From NCBI RefSeq assembly GCF_030326305.1, contig NZ_JACAKB010000029.1, positions 1-39,703 on the forward strand: a DNA stretch of 39,703 nucleotides. Direction: 5' to 3'. A program made the position numbers and the translations under genes. This document shows, one piece after another, positions 24,998 to 36,383 of this stretch (position 1 is the stretch's first letter; the number at the start of each line of letters is the position of its first letter). The notes beneath the pieces were generated by a model. That model was not told the DNA's origin, searched no databases, and was given only the letters and a program-made list of their open reading frames with translations. The DNA comes from Myroides odoratimimus (lineage in GTDB: Bacteria > Bacteroidota > Bacteroidia > Flavobacteriales > Flavobacteriaceae).

Positions 24998-27900
24998 CTA
25001 GAAGTTTAAATCTGTTTCTTTATTTGCAAACCCTTCGTCATCTGAAGTACTAACAAGGATACTTTCGTACTCTCTCATACCTGTACCTGCAGGGATTCTG
25101 TGACCTACAATAACGTTTTCTTTTAATCCGTTTAATCCATCTACTTTACCTGCAACAGCAGCTTCGTTTAACACTTTCGTTGTTTCCTGGAACGACGCAG
25201 CAGAAATAAATGATTTCGTTTGTAAAGACGCACGAGTAATACCTTGTAACATTGGAGTACCAGTAGCAGGCATAACATCACGACTAACTACTAAGTTCTT
25301 ATCCTCACGTTTCAATAATGAATTCTCGTCACGTAATTCACGCATAGTAATAATCTGTCCTTCTTTCAAATTATCAGACTCACCAGCATCAACTACAACC
25401 TTCATTCCATATAATCTATCATTCTCAGCAATGAAGTCAGCAGCATGTGCTAATTGATCTTCTAAGAATAAAGTATCTCCTGGATCTTCGATTTTTACTT
25501 TACGCATCATTTGACGGATAACTACCTCAAAGTGTTTATCACTAATCTTAACCCCTTGTAGACGATATACCTCTTGAATCTCATTTACTAAATACTGTTG
25601 AACAGCAGAAGGTCCTTGGATTCTTAAGATATCGTCTGGAGTGATAGCTCCATCAGAAAGTGGCATACCAGCTTTCACGTAGTCATTCTCTTGAACTAAA
25701 ATTTGATTAGATAACTTAACTAAGTATTTTCTAACATCTCCTGTTTTAGACTCAACAACGATCTCTCTGTTACCTCTCTTAACTTTACCGAACGATACAA
25801 CACCATCAATTTCTGAAACTACCGCAGGGTTCGAAGGATTACGAGCTTCTAACAACTCAGTAATTCTTGGAAGACCTCCAGTAATATCCCCAGCTTTAGA
25901 TGTATGACGAGGAATCTTAACTAAAACTTTACCAGCCTTAATTTTATCACCATCATTTACCATTAAGTGAGAACCTACAGGTAAGTTGTATGAACGAATT
26001 AACTCACCATCTTTACCATAAATTAATAAAGTAGGAATTAACTTTTTATTTCTAGACTCAGTAATAACTTTTTCTTGGAATCCTGTTTGCTCATCAATCT
26101 CAACCATGAACGTCTGTCCTTGTTCGATATCTTCATAAGCAACTTTACCAGTAAACTCAGAAACAATTACACCATTATAAGGGTCCCATTTAAATAACGT
26201 AGCACCTTCCTCAACAACATCTCCATCATTCACATAAATAGTAGAACCATAAGGAATGTTATTTGTTGTTAATAGGATACCAGTATTAGTATCAAATAAC
26301 TTAGCTTCAGTAGAACGTGAAATAACGATATCGATAGCATTACCTTCATTATCCTCTCCTTTTACTGTTTTAAGATCTTCTATTTCTAAACGACCATTAA
26401 ATTTAGCAGTAATACTAGATGTTTCAGAGATGTTACCAGCAGTACCTCCCACGTGGAATGTTCTCAATGTTAACTGTGTACCAGGCTCCCCAATAGATTG
26501 AGCAGCAATAACCCCAACAGCTTCACCTTTTTGAACCATTCTAGCAGTAGCTAAGTTACGTCCGTAACATTTAGCACATATACCAACTTTAGCCTCACAA
26601 GTCAATGGCGAACGAACCTCAATTGATTCAATTGGTGCTGCATTGATTGATTTAGCGATAGCTTCAGTAATTTCTTCTCCAGCTCCAACTAATACATCAG
26701 AGTTAAGCGGGTTAATCACAGCATTAAGAGCAACACGTCCTAAAACTCTTTCTCCTAATGATTCGATAACTTCCTCATTCTTCTTAAGTGGTTTAACTTC
26801 AATACCTCTCAATGTACCACAGTCAACAGAGTTAACGATAACATCTTGAGCTACATCATGTAGACGACGAGTTAAGTATCCAGCATCCGCTGTTTTTAAC
26901 GCCGTATCCGCAAGACCTTTACGAGCACCGTGAGTAGAGATGAAATACTCTAAAATCGAAAGTCCTTCCTTAAAGTTAGAAAGAATTGGGTTCTCGATAA
27001 TCTCTCCACCACCAGCTGTAGATTTCTTAGGCTTAGCCATCAAACCACGCATACCAGTTAACTGACGAATCTGCTCTTTAGAACCACGGGCTCCAGAGTC
27101 AAGCATCATATATACTGAGTTAAATCCTTGTTTGTCTTCACGAATGTTTTTCATTGCTAACTCAGTTAACATAGCATTTGTAGAAGTCCAAACGTCAATA
27201 ACTTGGTTGTAACGCTCATTATTTGTGATAAGTCCCATGTTATAGTTCATAGTAATATGATCTACTTGTTGGTTCGCATCATCAATTAATTCCTGTTTAC
27301 GCTCAGGAATCATAATATCTCCTAAACTGAAAGATAATCCTCCACGGAATGCGTAACCGTATCCCATGTTTTTAATATCATCTAAGAATGCAGCAGTAGT
27401 AGGTACATCAGTAATACTTAAAATACGACCGATAATATCTCTTAATGATTTCTTAGTTAATACCTCATTGATATATCCTGCAACTTCAGGTACTACTTCA
27501 TTAAATAAAATTCTACCTGCAGAAGTCTCAATAATTTGATATACTAATTCTCCTTCAGCATTATAATCTTTAGCTCTAACTTTAACGTTAGCGTTAAGAT
27601 CAAGTTTACCTTCATTTAATGCAATATGTACTTCCTCCACAGAGTAGAAAGTCAATCCTTCACCTTTGATGATATGCTCTGGAGTTGATTTACGTGACTT
27701 AGTCATGTAATATAACCCAAGTACCATGTCCTGAGATGGTACAGTAATAGGAGCACCATTTGCAGGGTTTAAGATGTTGTGAGAAGCTAACATTAATAAT
27801 TGAGCTTCTAAGATTGCCTCTGGTCCTAGAGGTAAGTGAACTGCCATCTGGTCACCATCGAAATCGGCGTTGAATGCCGTACACACTAATGGGTGTAATT

Positions 27901-29293
27901 GAATCGCTTTACCCTCGATTAACTTAGGTTGGAACGCTTGAATACCCAATCTGTGTAACGTAGGAGCACGGTTAAGTAAAACTGGGTGTCCTTTAATTAC
28001 GTTTTCTAAGATATCCCAAACAACAGGTTCTTTTTTATCTATAATCTTCTTAGCAGATTTTACTGTCTTAACAATTCCTCTTTCTATTAACTTACGAATA
28101 ACGAATGGTTTGTAAAGCTCAGCTGCCATATCTTTTGGCAATCCACACTCGAATAATTTTAATTCTGGTCCAACAACAATTACCGAACGAGCTGAATAAT
28201 CAACACGTTTACCAAGTAAGTTTTGACGGAAACGTCCTTGTTTACCCTTTAATGAATCAGAAAGAGATTTTAATGGACGGTTTGATTCTGTCTTAACAGC
28301 AGAAGACTTTCTAGTGTTATCGAACAATGAATCAACAGCTTCTTGAAGCATACGTTTCTCATTACGTAAGATTACTTCAGGAGCTTTAATTTCCATTAAA
28401 CGTTTCAGACGATTATTTCTGATAATTACACGACGATATAAGTCATTTAAATCAGATGTAGCAAAACGACCTCCATCTAGTGGAACTAATGGACGTAATT
28501 CTGGTGGAATAACAGGAATAACTTTCAAGATCATCCACTCTGGTCTATTCTCACGATTCAAATTAGAATCACGGAAAGACTCAACTACTTGAAGACGTTT
28601 TAACGCCTCTGTTTTTCTTTGTTTAGATGTTTCGTTATTAGCAGCGTGACGTAGAGTATAAGATAACTGATCTAAGTCTGTAGTTGCTAATAAATCCATA
28701 ATACACTCAGCACCCATTTTAGCGATGAATTTATTTGGATCTGTATCATCTAAATATTGATTTTCCATCGGAAGAGTATCACAAATGTTTAAGTACTCTT
28801 CTTCAGTTAAGAAATCTAATCTATTGATAGGTTCACCATCAACGTTTTTAGCAATACCAGCTTGGATTACCACATAACGCTCATAGTAAATGATCATATC
28901 TAATTTCTTAGAAGGAAGACCTAAGATATAACCAATTTTGTTTGGCAATGAACGGAAGTACCAGATATGCGCAATTGGCACAACTAAATTGATGTGTCCA
29001 ACTCTATCTCTACGTACTTTCTTCTCAGTAACTTCAACACCACAACGGTCGCACACGATTCCTTTATAACGGATTCTCTTATACTTACCACACGCACATT
29101 CGTAATCCTTTACAGGTCCGAAAATACGCTCACAGAAAAGACCATCACGTTCTGGTTTATGAGTACGATAGTTGATTGTTTCAGGTTTTAAAACCTCACC
29201 TCTCGATTCTGCAAGAATAGACTCTGGCGATGCTAAACCTATTGAGATTTTATTAAACCTTTTTACGGTATTTTTCTCTTTATTTTTATTCAT
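24998..29293 (-). CDS. rpoC: DNA-directed RNA polymerase subunit beta'
   Basis: This 1431-residue beta' subunit forms the active-site clamp of RNA polymerase. The N-terminal zinc-binding cysteines are Cys66, Cys68, Cys81 and Cys84. The catalytic Mg motif NADFDGDQM is near residue 478. The second zinc site ([15 protein letters not shown]) precedes the bridge/trigger-loop region [25 protein letters not shown]. The usual Bacteroidota-type insertion of beta-rich repeats follows the trigger loop. The length is typical. It follows rpoB after a 70-nt spacer containing a hairpin. Confidence 0.98.
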   Translation of the reverse strand: MNKNKEKNTVKRFNKISIGLASPESILAESRGEVLKPETINYRTHKPERDGLFCERIFGPVKDYECACGKYKRIRYKGIVCDRCGVEVTEKKVRRDRVGHINLVVPIAHIWYFRSLPNKIGYILGLPSKKLDMIIYYERYVVIQAGIAKNVDGEPINRLDFLTEEEYLNICDTLPMENQYLDDTDPNKFIAKMGAECIMDLLATTDLDQLSYTLRHAANNETSKQRKTEALKRLQVVESFRDSNLNRENRPEWMILKVIPVIPPELRPLVPLDGGRFATSDLNDLYRRVIIRNNRLKRLMEIKAPEVILRNEKRMLQEAVDSLFDNTRKSSAVKTESNRPLKSLSDSLKGKQGRFRQNLLGKRVDYSARSVIVVGPELKLFECGLPKDMAAELYKPFVIRKLIERGIVKTVKSAKKIIDKKEPVVWDILENVIKGHPVLLNRAPTLHRLGIQAFQPKLIEGKAIQLHPLVCTAFNADFDGDQMAVHLPLGPEAILEAQLLMLASHNILNPANGAPITVPSQDMVLGLYYMTKSRKSTPEHIIKGEGLTFYSVEEVHIALNEGKLDLNANVKVRAKDYNAEGELVYQIIETSAGRILFNEVVPEVAGYINEVLTKKSLRDIIGRILSITDVPTTAAFLDDIKNMGYGYAFRGGLSFSLGDIMIPERKQELIDDANQQVDHITMNYNMGLITNNERYNQVIDVWTSTNAMLTELAMKNIREDKQGFNSVYMMLDSGARGSKEQIRQLTGMRGLMAKPKKSTAGGGEIIENPILSNFKEGLSILEYFISTHGARKGLADTALKTADAGYLTRRLHDVAQDVIVNSVDCGTLRGIEVKPLKKNEEVIESLGERVLGRVALNAVINPLNSDVLVGAGEEITEAIAKSINAAPIESIEVRSPLTCEAKVGICAKCYGRNLATARMVQKGEAVGVIAAQSIGEPGTQLTLRTFHVGGTAGNISETSSITAKFNGRLEIEDLKTVKGEDNEGNAIDIVISRSTEAKLFDTNTGILLTTNNIPYGSTIYVNDGDVVEEGATLFKWDPYNGVIVSEFTGKVAYEDIEQGQTFMVEIDEQTGFQEKVITESRNKKLIPTLLIYGKDGELIRSYNLPVGSHLMVNDGDKIKAGKVLVKIPRHTSKAGDITGGLPRITELLEARNPSNPAVVSEIDGVVSFGKVKRGNREIVVESKTGDVRKYLVKLSNQILVQENDYVKAGMPLSDGAITPDDILRIQGPSAVQQYLVNEIQEVYRLQGVKISDKHFEVVIRQMMRKVKIEDPGDTLFLEDQLAHAADFIAENDRLYGMKVVVDAGESDNLKEGQIITMRELRDENSLLKREDKNLVVSRDVMPATGTPMLQGITRASLQTKSFISAASFQETTKVLNEAAVAGKVDGLNGLKENVIVGHRIPAGTGMREYESILVSTSDDEGFANKETDLNF

Positions 29294-29326
29294 GGTAAAC
29301 TTACTTGTTAAAGTGTATGATAAAGA

Positions 29327-29349
29327 GTAAGCAGTGCAACACTGCTTAC
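29327..29349 (-). promoter_or_regulatory. Hairpin between rpoB and rpoC
   Basis: GTAAGCAGTG and CACTGCTTAC, a 10-bp perfect stem with a 3-nt loop, fill the centre of the 70-nt spacer. There is no T-tract after it on the minus strand, so an RNA processing or stability element fits better than a terminator. Confidence 0.65.
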
Positions 29350-29363
29350 CCTATAATCTTAGT

Positions 29364-32300
29364 TTATTCTTCTAATCTGATGTCTAGTCCAAGACCTTTT
29401 AATTCATGCATTAATACATTGAATGATTCTGGTAATCCTGGTTCTGGCATAGTCTCTCCTTTAACGATTGCTTCGTAAGTTTTAGCTCTACCAATAACGT
29501 CATCCGATTTTACCGTCAAGATTTCACGTAATGTACTAGATGCTCCATAAGCCTCTAATGCCCAAACCTCCATCTCTCCAAAACGTTGACCACCAAACTG
29601 AGCTTTACCTCCTAATGGTTGTTGCGTAATCAATGAGTAAGGACCTATAGAACGCGCGTGCATCTTATCATCTACCATGTGACCAAGTTTCAGCATATAG
29701 ATAACCCCAACAGTTGCACGTTGGTGGAATCTCTCTCCTGTTCCTCCATCATATAAGTAAGTGTGTCCAAAACGTGGTATACCTGCCTCATCTGTAAGAG
29801 CATTGATTTGATCTAATTCAGCACCATCGAAGATTGGAGTCGCATACTTTTTACCAAGTTTTTGACCAGCCCATCCTAATACTGTTTCATAAATCTGTCC
29901 AATGTTCATACGAGAAGGTACCCCTAATGGGTTCAATACGATATCTACTGGTGTTCCATCTTCTAAGAAAGGCATATCCTCATCTCTAACGATACGAGCT
30001 ACAATACCTTTGTTACCGTGACGTCCAGCCATCTTATCTCCTACACGTAATTTACGTTTCTTAGCAATATATACTTTCGCTAATTTCAAAATTCCAGATG
30101 GTAACTCATCCCCTACAGTAATCATAAATTTCTCTCTTCTTAGAACTCCTTGAAGATCGTTTAATTTAATTTTGTAGTTGTGGATCAAATCAGTAATCAT
30201 ACCGTTTGTCTCCTCATCAGTTGTCCATTGTCCTTTAGTTAAGTGAGCAAAATCATCTACTGCAAATAACATTTTTTGAGTAAATTTCTTACCTTTTGGT
30301 AAAATCTCTTCTCCTAAATCATTCAATACACCTTGAGATGTTTTACCATTCACGATGAAGAATAATTTTTCAACTAAACGCTCTTTCAACTCATTGAATT
30401 TAACTTCAAATCTAGTTTCTAATAAAGCCAATTCGTCTTTATCTTTAGAACGTTTACGTTTATCTTTTACTGCTCTTGCGAACAATTTTTTATCTAAAAC
30501 AACTCCTCTTAATGATGGAGAAGCTTTTAATGAAGCATCTTTAACGTCTCCTGCTTTGTCACCAAAGATAGCACGTAATAATTTCTCTTCTGGAGTAGGA
30601 TCAGACTCTCCTTTTGGAGTGATCTTACCGATCAGAATATCACCAGGCTTAACTTCAGCACCAATACGGATCATACCGTTTTCATCTAAATCTTTTGTTG
30701 CCTCTTCAGAAACGTTAGGAATATCATTAGTTAACTCTTCGTTACCTAATTTAGTATCTCTTACTTCTAAAGTATAGTCATCAATGTGGATAGATGTAAA
30801 GATATCTTCACGTACTACTCTTTCACTAATTACGATAGCATCCTCAAAGTTGTAACCCTTCCATGGCATAAATGCCACTTTCATATTACGACCTAGAGCA
30901 AGCTCTCCTTGTTGAGTAGCATATCCTTCACAAAGTACTTGACCTTTAGTAACTCTATCACCTTTTCTTACGATTGGTTTTAAGTTGATACTTGTACTTT
31001 GATTTGTTTTTCTAAACTTAATTAAGTTATATGTTTTCTCATCTGGATCAAAGCTAATTAAACGCTCTTCATCCGTACGATCATACTTAATGATAATCTT
31101 CTGAGCATCCACATACTCAACAGTACCTTCTCCTTCAGCATTAATTAAAACACGAGAATCTGAAGCTACTTGTCTTTCTAATCCAGTACCCACGATTGGA
31201 GATTCTGGACGTAATAAAGGAACTGCTTGACGCATCATGTTCGATCCCATCAACGCACGGTTGGCATCATCGTGCTCTAAGAAAGGAATTAACGAAGCAG
31301 AAATAGAAGCAATCTGGTTCGGTGCAACGTCAGTATAGTGAACATCTTTTGGCTCAACTACAGGGAAGTCACCCTCTTCTTTTACTACTACTTTTTGCTC
31401 AGTGATGAATCCTTTTTCATCAACAGGAATGTTCGCTTGAGCGATTAACATACCTTCTTCCTCTTCTGCACTTAAATAAATAGGATCATTAACGATATCT
31501 ACTTGCCCTTCAACAACTGGACGGTAAGGAGTTTCGATGAATCCCATATTATTTACCTTAGCATATACTGCTAAAGAAGAAATCAAACCAATGTTTGGTC
31601 CCTCAGGTGTCTCAATAGGACATAAACGTCCGTAATGAGTATAGTGAACGTCACGTACCTCGAAACCAGCTCTTTCTCTAGATAAACCTCCAGGTCCTAA
31701 AGCTGATAAACGACGTTTGTGTGTAATCTCTGCTAATGGATTCGTTTGATCCATAAATTGAGATAACTGGTTCGTTCCGAAGAATGAATTAATAACTGAC
31801 GACAAAGTCTTAGCATTAATTAAGTCAATTGGAGTAAACACCTCGTTATCACGTACGTTCATACGTTCACGAATTGTTCTCGCCATACGAGCTAAACCAA
31901 CACCAAACTGAGCAGATAATTGCTCACCTACAGTTCTAACGCGACGGTTAGATAAGTGGTCAATATCATCAATCTCAGCTTTTGAGTTAATTAATTCAAT
32001 CAAGTATTTAACAATAGTGATAATATCCTCTTTTGTTAAAACTTGTTTGTCAATTGGAGTATCAAGATTAAGTTTTTTGTTCATTCTATAACGACCAACT
32101 TCACCTAGATTGTAACGTTGATCTGAGAAGAACAATTTATCAATAATACCACGTGCAGTTTCCTCATCTGGCGGTTCTGCATTACGCAACTGACGGTAGA
32201 TGTGCTCTACTGCCTCTTTTTCAGAGTTAGTAGGGTCCTTCTGTAATGTATTATGTATGATGGCATAATCTGCCTGATTATTATCTTCTTTATGTAAAAG

Positions 32301-33176
32301 GATCGTTTTGACGTTAGCCTCAATGATTTCTTCGATATTATCTTTATCTAGGACTGTATCACGGTCTAAGATAATCTCATTTCTCTCAATAGAAACAACC
32401 TCTCCTGTATCCTCATCTACGAAATCCTCATGCCAAGTGTTTAACACACGTGCAGCAAGACGTCTTCCGCTATATTTTTTTAGTCCTGTTTTTGATACTT
32501 TAACTTCCTCTGCTAGGTCGAAAATCTCTAGGATATCCTTGTCTCTTTCGAATCCTATAGCACGGAATAATGTTGTAACAGGTAACTTCTTTTTTCTATC
32601 GATATAAGCGTACATTACACTATTGATATCGGTAGCAAACTCAATCCATGATCCCTTAAAAGGAATTACTCTCGCCGAATATAACTTAGTTCCATTTGCA
32701 TGGAATGACTGTCCAAAGAAAACACCAGGTGAACGGTGTAATTGTGAAACCACAACACGTTCTGCTCCATTGATTACGAAAGTACCACTTGGCGCCATAT
32801 ACGGAATTGTTCCTAAATAAACATCTTGAACTATTGTTTCAAAATCTTCGTGTTCAGGATCAGTACAGTACAATTTTAAGCGCGCTTTTAGCGGAACACT
32901 ATAAGTCAATCCTCTATCAATACACTCTTCGATTGAATAACGAGGAGGATCAACAAAGTAATCAAGGAACTCCAATACGAACTGGTTTCTTGTATCAGTG
33001 ATCGGGAAGTTCTCCATGAAGGTATTGTATAAACCTTCCTTACCTCTCTCTTCAGATTTCGTTTCTAATTGAAAGAAATCTTTAAAAGACTTAACTTGAA
33101 TATCCAAGAAATCTGGATACGCAGGTATGTTCTTTGTAGAGGCAAAATTTAATCTTTCAGTCTGATTTGTGATCAT
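29364..33176 (-). CDS. rpoB: DNA-directed RNA polymerase subunit beta
   Basis: This 1270-residue beta subunit of RNA polymerase starts at the ATG at 33176 ([13 protein letters not shown]), which fits the family. The frame extended upstream would run into the intercistronic hairpin region. The rifampicin-binding region [22 protein letters not shown] (about residues 465-485) is of wild-type form at the positions equivalent to E. coli Asp516, His526 and Ser531. The C-terminal GRHGNKG and [21 protein letters not shown] segments are intact. It lies 125 nt after rplL and 70 nt before rpoC. Confidence 0.98.
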   Translation of the reverse strand: MITNQTERLNFASTKNIPAYPDFLDIQVKSFKDFFQLETKSEERGKEGLYNTFMENFPITDTRNQFVLEFLDYFVDPPRYSIEECIDRGLTYSVPLKARLKLYCTDPEHEDFETIVQDVYLGTIPYMAPSGTFVINGAERVVVSQLHRSPGVFFGQSFHANGTKLYSARVIPFKGSWIEFATDINSVMYAYIDRKKKLPVTTLFRAIGFERDKDILEIFDLAEEVKVSKTGLKKYSGRRLAARVLNTWHEDFVDEDTGEVVSIERNEIILDRDTVLDKDNIEEIIEANVKTILLHKEDNNQADYAIIHNTLQKDPTNSEKEAVEHIYRQLRNAEPPDEETARGIIDKLFFSDQRYNLGEVGRYRMNKKLNLDTPIDKQVLTKEDIITIVKYLIELINSKAEIDDIDHLSNRRVRTVGEQLSAQFGVGLARMARTIRERMNVRDNEVFTPIDLINAKTLSSVINSFFGTNQLSQFMDQTNPLAEITHKRRLSALGPGGLSRERAGFEVRDVHYTHYGRLCPIETPEGPNIGLISSLAVYAKVNNMGFIETPYRPVVEGQVDIVNDPIYLSAEEEEGMLIAQANIPVDEKGFITEQKVVVKEEGDFPVVEPKDVHYTDVAPNQIASISASLIPFLEHDDANRALMGSNMMRQAVPLLRPESPIVGTGLERQVASDSRVLINAEGEGTVEYVDAQKIIIKYDRTDEERLISFDPDEKTYNLIKFRKTNQSTSINLKPIVRKGDRVTKGQVLCEGYATQQGELALGRNMKVAFMPWKGYNFEDAIVISERVVREDIFTSIHIDDYTLEVRDTKLGNEELTNDIPNVSEEATKDLDENGMIRIGAEVKPGDILIGKITPKGESDPTPEEKLLRAIFGDKAGDVKDASLKASPSLRGVVLDKKLFARAVKDKRKRSKDKDELALLETRFEVKFNELKERLVEKLFFIVNGKTSQGVLNDLGEEILPKGKKFTQKMLFAVDDFAHLTKGQWTTDEETNGMITDLIHNYKIKLNDLQGVLRREKFMITVGDELPSGILKLAKVYIAKKRKLRVGDKMAGRHGNKGIVARIVRDEDMPFLEDGTPVDIVLNPLGVPSRMNIGQIYETVLGWAGQKLGKKYATPIFDGAELDQINALTDEAGIPRFGHTYLYDGGTGERFHQRATVGVIYMLKLGHMVDDKMHARSIGPYSLITQQPLGGKAQFGGQRFGEMEVWALEAYGASSTLREILTVKSDDVIGRAKTYEAIVKGETMPEPGLPESFNVLMHELKGLGLDIRLEE

Positions 33177-33242
33177 CAATGGACAAAAAATTTTGATTAG
33201 AATTTGAATTGTTTTTACGCAAAATCTCTTTATACGCAAAAT

Positions 33243-33279
33243 GGTTTAGGCCTGTGGGAAGCTTCCCAAGACCTAAACC
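33243..33279 (-). promoter_or_regulatory. Hairpin between rplL and rpoB
   Basis: Outer arms GGTTTAGG/CCTAAACC enclose a perfect 14-bp palindrome TGGGAAGCTTCCCA (33255-33268), with a small internal loop. On the minus strand ATTTTGCG follows, and the 10-mer ATTTTGCGTA is repeated once 16 nt on. The same junction in E. coli carries an attenuator and an RNase III site; here there is no long U-tract. Confidence 0.65.
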
Positions 33280-33301
33280 TAAAATATTTTTTAGAAAAAA
33301 A

Positions 33302-33670
33302 CTATTTAAGCTCTACTACAGCTCCAGCTTCTTCTAATGCTTTTTTAAGACCTTCAGCCTCATCTTTAGAAACTCCTTCTTTGATGTTAGCTGGTGTAGA
33401 ATCTACGATATCTTTAGCTTCTTTTAATCCTAAACCTGTTAATTCTTTAACAGCTTTAACTACAGCTAATTTAGAAGCTCCAGCTTCTTTTAATACTACA
33501 GTGAATTCTGTTTGCTCTTCAGCAGCATCACCTGCAGCACCTCCTGCAACTACTACAGCAGCAGCAGCTGGTTCGATTCCGTACTCATCTTTTAATATAG
33601 TTGCTAATTCGTTAACTTCTTTTACAGTTAAGCTAACTAATTGTTCTGCGAATTGTTTCAAATCTGCCAT
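33302..33670 (-). CDS. rplL: 50S ribosomal protein bL12 (L7/L12)
   Basis: This 122-residue stalk protein recruits translation factors. It has an N-terminal dimerisation helix pair, an Ala/Gly-rich hinge (about 34-52) and the C-terminal domain with [12 protein letters not shown]. The length and domain order are normal. It follows rplJ by 83 nt and precedes the hairpin before rpoB, a natural point to adjust the higher need for stalk protein against polymerase. Confidence 0.97.
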   Translation of the reverse strand: MADLKQFAEQLVSLTVKEVNELATILKDEYGIEPAAAAVVVAGGAAGDAAEEQTEFTVVLKEAGASKLAVVKAVKELTGLGLKEAKDIVDSTPANIKEGVSKDEAEGLKKALEEAGAVVELK

Positions 33671-33753
33671 TTTTCTATCTTTTAATGATTTGTAAAAATA
33701 TAATTTATTAATGTGCGTTCTAATGAACTTTAAAAACTAGATTTAGTCGTTGA

Positions 33754-34242
33754 CTACTCTTCGTCTTTAAATTGGTTTTTAAGAGCTGAAATAACTCTTT
33801 GAGCTGGTGATTGAAGTAATCCAATGATTTCTCCAATAACTTCTTCTTTAGATTTAATAGCAACTAATGCATCTAAATTGTTATCACCGATGTAGATTTC
33901 CTCATTGATATAAGCTCCTTTTAAAGCTGGAATATCAGATTTTTTTCTAAAGTCTTTGATAATTTTAGCAGGTCCATTTGCAACATCTGCAAATAAAACA
34001 GCACTGTTCCCTTTTAAAGTAGAAGGTAGCTCTTCATAATTTCTATCTGAAGCTTCCATCGCTTTTGCAAGCAATGTATTTTTAACTACTTCAATTTTAA
34101 TTCCAGCTTTGTTACAAGCTCTTCTTAAGTTTGAAGTAACTTCAGCATTCAATCCTGATATATCAGCGATATAGAAGATATTAGCGTCAGCTAACTTAGC
34201 TTTTAATTCTTCTATCGCTACTGCTTTCTGTTCTCTAGTCAT
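33754..34242 (-). CDS. rplJ: 50S ribosomal protein uL10
   Basis: This 162-residue stalk-base protein binds 23S rRNA and anchors bL12 dimers through its C-terminal helix. The sequence is typical, with MTREQKAVAIEELKAKLADA at the N-terminus. Only 23 nt separate it from rplA, so there is no room for an E. coli-size L10 leader directly upstream. Confidence 0.96.
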   Translation of the reverse strand: MTREQKAVAIEELKAKLADANIFYIADISGLNAEVTSNLRRACNKAGIKIEVVKNTLLAKAMEASDRNYEELPSTLKGNSAVLFADVANGPAKIIKDFRKKSDIPALKGAYINEEIYIGDNNLDALVAIKSKEEVIGEIIGLLQSPAQRVISALKNQFKDEE

Positions 34243-34265
34243 ACGAATAATTTTTTATTTACCAA

Positions 34266-34955
34266 TTATACTGCTTTAGGATCTAAAGCAATAGCAGGGC
34301 TCATAGTACTAGATATATTAATAGACTTGATATAAGTACCTTTAGCTGCAGTTGGTTTCAATTTGATTAATGTTTGGATTAATTCAGCTGCATTCTCAGT
34401 AATTTTATCAGCTTCGAAAGAAACTTTACCGATAGATGCGTGAACAATACCAGTTTTATCAACTTTAAAATCGATTTTACCAGCTTTCACTTCTTGAACA
34501 GCTTTCGCTACGTCCATAGTAACAGTTCCTGTTTTAGGGTTTGGCATTAAACCTCTTGGTCCTAAAATACGACCTAAAGGACCTAATTTACCCATAACAG
34601 CAGGCATAGTGATGATTACATCAACATCTGTCCAACCGTCTTTGATCTTTTGTAAGTACTCATCTAGTCCAACATAGTCAGCCCCAGCAGCTGTAGCTTC
34701 AGCTTCTTTATCAGGAGTAACCAATGCTAACACTCTTACATCTTTACCTGTTCCGTGAGGTAACGTAACCACACCACGAACCATTTGATTTGCTTTACGT
34801 GGATCAACTCCTAAACGTACAGCGATATCTACAGACTCGTCAAATTTTGCAGAAGCAACTTCTTTAATCAATGCAGATGCATCTTTCAAAGAATATAATC
34901 TATTCTTTTCAATTTTAGCAGCAGCCTCTTTTTGCTTTTTCGTTAATTTTGCCAT
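34266..34955 (-). CDS. rplA: 50S ribosomal protein uL1
   Basis: This 229-residue L1-stalk protein is involved in E-site tRNA release. The family hallmark run [17 protein letters not shown] is present, together with [13 protein letters not shown]. It lies 18 nt after rplK. In other bacteria L1 represses its own rplKA operon, but a target site is not identified here. Confidence 0.97.
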   Translation of the reverse strand: MAKLTKKQKEAAAKIEKNRLYSLKDASALIKEVASAKFDESVDIAVRLGVDPRKANQMVRGVVTLPHGTGKDVRVLALVTPDKEAEATAAGADYVGLDEYLQKIKDGWTDVDVIITMPAVMGKLGPLGRILGPRGLMPNPKTGTVTMDVAKAVQEVKAGKIDFKVDKTGIVHASIGKVSFEADKITENAAELIQTLIKLKPTAAKGTYIKSINISSTMSPAIALDPKAV

Positions 34956-34973
34956 TTCTTCTTTCTTTTACAA

Positions 34974-35411
34974 TTAAAAAGGAGCTGTTCCTGTTACTGA
35001 TATTCCCATAGATCTTGCAGTACCAGCTATCATACTCATAGCTGCCTCAACAGTAAATGCATTTAAATCAGGCATTTTGTCTTCCGCAATAGCACGAACT
35101 TGTTCCCAAGTTACGCTAGCTACTTTTTTTCTATTAGGCTCACCAGATCCAGATTTCACTTTCGCAGCCTCTAATAATTGAACAGCAGCAGGTGGCGTTT
35201 TAACAACAAAGTCAAATGATTTGTCTTTGTAAACAGTAATTTGTACTGGTAAAACTTTGCCTGGTTTATCTTGTGTTCTAGCATTAAATTGCTTACAGAA
35301 CTCCATGATGTTAACTCCAGCAGCCCCCAAAGCAGGTCCAACCGGTGGCGATGGGTTCGCAGCACCTCCCTTAACTTGTAGTTTAACTACTTTACTAATT
35401 TCTTTTGCCAT
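34974..35411 (-). CDS. rplK: 50S ribosomal protein uL11
   Basis: This 145-residue protein of the GTPase-associated centre has the characteristic N-terminal [20 protein letters not shown] and a C-terminal rRNA-binding domain ([25 protein letters not shown]). It starts after a 56-nt spacer behind nusG that contains an attenuator-like hairpin. Confidence 0.97.
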   Translation of the reverse strand: MAKEISKVVKLQVKGGAANPSPPVGPALGAAGVNIMEFCKQFNARTQDKPGKVLPVQITVYKDKSFDFVVKTPPAAVQLLEAAKVKSGSGEPNRKKVASVTWEQVRAIAEDKMPDLNAFTVEAAMSMIAGTARSMGISVTGTAPF

Positions 35412-35416
35412 TTCTT

Positions 35417-35455
35417 AAAAAAATTTGGCACATCTCATTTGGAAGCCAAGATGTG
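35417..35455 (-). terminator. Attenuator-like hairpin between nusG and rplK
   Basis: On the minus strand CACATC pairs with GATGTG and an inner CCAA with TTGG (one 4-nt bulge). The stem is followed by CCAAA and a run of seven T. It ends about 6 nt before the rplK start codon, so it could act as partial terminator or block ribosome access. Confidence 0.6.
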
Positions 35456-35467
35456 ACTATTGTAACA

Positions 35468-36019
35468 TTATAATTTTTCTACTTGTGTAAAACTTAGTTC
35501 TAATGGTGTCTTTCTTCCGAAAATCTTAACCATTACTTCTAGTTTACGTTTCTCTTCATTAATGTTTTCGATTGTTCCATCGAATCCATTAAATGGTCCG
35601 TCGATAACTTTTACTGACTCTCCTATCTCATAAGGAATAGATCCTGTCTCTACTTTTACAGCTAGTTCATCAACTCTACCTAACATTCTATTTACTTCTG
35701 ACTCACGTAAAGGAAGAGGATCTCCTCCTCTTTCTCCACCTAAGAAACCAATAACCCCTGTTATCGATTTAATAGCGTGAGGAACTTCTCCTGTTAAGTT
35801 AGCTTCAATCATAACATAACCTGGAAAGTAAACACGTTCAGTAGTTTTCTTTTTACCATCCTTTACAGTTACTACTTTTTCAGTAGGAACCAACACCTGT
35901 GATAAGTAATCTGATAAACCTAAACGAGCAATTTCAGTTTCGATATAATTCTTAACCTTATTCTCCTGTCCACTTACCGCACGAACCACATACCATTTTT
36001 TGACACTTGTATCAGCCAT
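35468..36019 (-). CDS. nusG: Transcription termination/antitermination protein NusG
   Basis: This 183-residue elongation factor binds RNA polymerase. It has an N-terminal NGN domain (KKWYVVRAVSGQENKVK, and VYFPGYVMIEA) and a C-terminal KOW domain (GESVKVIDGPFNGFDGTI). The length is normal. It begins 19 nt after secE and is followed by the attenuator-like hairpin before rplK. Confidence 0.97.
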   Translation of the reverse strand: MADTSVKKWYVVRAVSGQENKVKNYIETEIARLGLSDYLSQVLVPTEKVVTVKDGKKKTTERVYFPGYVMIEANLTGEVPHAIKSITGVIGFLGGERGGDPLPLRESEVNRMLGRVDELAVKVETGSIPYEIGESVKVIDGPFNGFDGTIENINEEKRKLEVMVKIFGRKTPLELSFTQVEKL

Positions 36020-36038
36020 AATCTTTCTTTAATTTTCT

Positions 36039-36236
36039 CTATGCAGTAGCCCAATTATAAAATACTCCTAAAACTCTTCCAAACGCAGTGTCTACACCCC
36101 ACGTTACTAAAGAAAACAAAATTGCAAAAATAGCAACTATTATAGTGTATCGTTGAACTTCTGACCACGGAGACCAAGTAACATTACTTTTTAACTCTGT
36201 GAAAGCATCAGATATGTAATTAAAAACCTTTGCCAT
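36039..36236 (-). CDS. secE: Preprotein translocase subunit SecE
   Basis: This 65-residue SecE is a small single-helix subunit of the SecYEG channel. An amphipathic part with KSNVTWSPWSEVQR leads into one membrane helix (about 31-50). It is the short form typical of most bacteria. The start codon lies only 16 nt after the 3' end of tRNA-Trp, so tRNA processing leaves an mRNA with an almost absent leader. Confidence 0.95.
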   Translation of the reverse strand: MAKVFNYISDAFTELKSNVTWSPWSEVQRYTIIVAIFAILFSLVTWGVDTAFGRVLGVFYNWATA

Positions 36237-36252
36237 GTTAATATTGTTTTTG

Positions 36253-36323
36253 CACGGGTGGAGGGATTCGAACCCCCATCAACGGTTTTGGAGACCGCTA
36301 TTCTACCCTTGAACTACACCCGT
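36253..36323 (-). tRNA. trnW: tRNA-Trp (CCA)
   Basis: The cloverleaf folds with acceptor ACGGGTG/CACCCGT, anticodon CCA in the loop CTCCAAA, T-arm GGTTCGAATCC and discriminator G. The 3' CCA is not encoded. It lies between tuf and secE, as in many bacteria. Confidence 0.96.
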
Positions 36324-36331
36324 TTGTTAAT

Positions 36332-36361
36332 AAAAGTCAGTGGCCGTAACCACTGACTTTT
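36332..36361 (-). terminator. Terminator/attenuator between tuf and tRNA-Trp
   Basis: A perfect 12-bp stem (36332-36343 with 36350-36361) with a 6-nt loop ends in TTTTATTAA on the minus strand, 22 nt after the tuf stop. It is placed to limit readthrough from the highly expressed tuf into trnW-secE. Confidence 0.8.
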
Positions 36362-36383
36362 GAAATTTATTTATACTAAATAA

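Noticed and set aside
31740-31780. Possible rifampicin-resistance change in rpoB
   Set aside because: The residues equivalent to E. coli Asp516, His526 and Ser531 are the sensitive forms.
33204-33695. Long plus-strand ORF antisense to rplL and the rpoB leader
   Set aside because: It is a shadow of the highly biased codons of rplL (Ala/Ser-rich translation) with no promoter; rplL on the other strand is unambiguous.
34243-34265. L10 leader RNA upstream of rplJ
   Set aside because: Only 23 nt lie between rplA and rplJ, too short for the known leader; no similar fold is seen.
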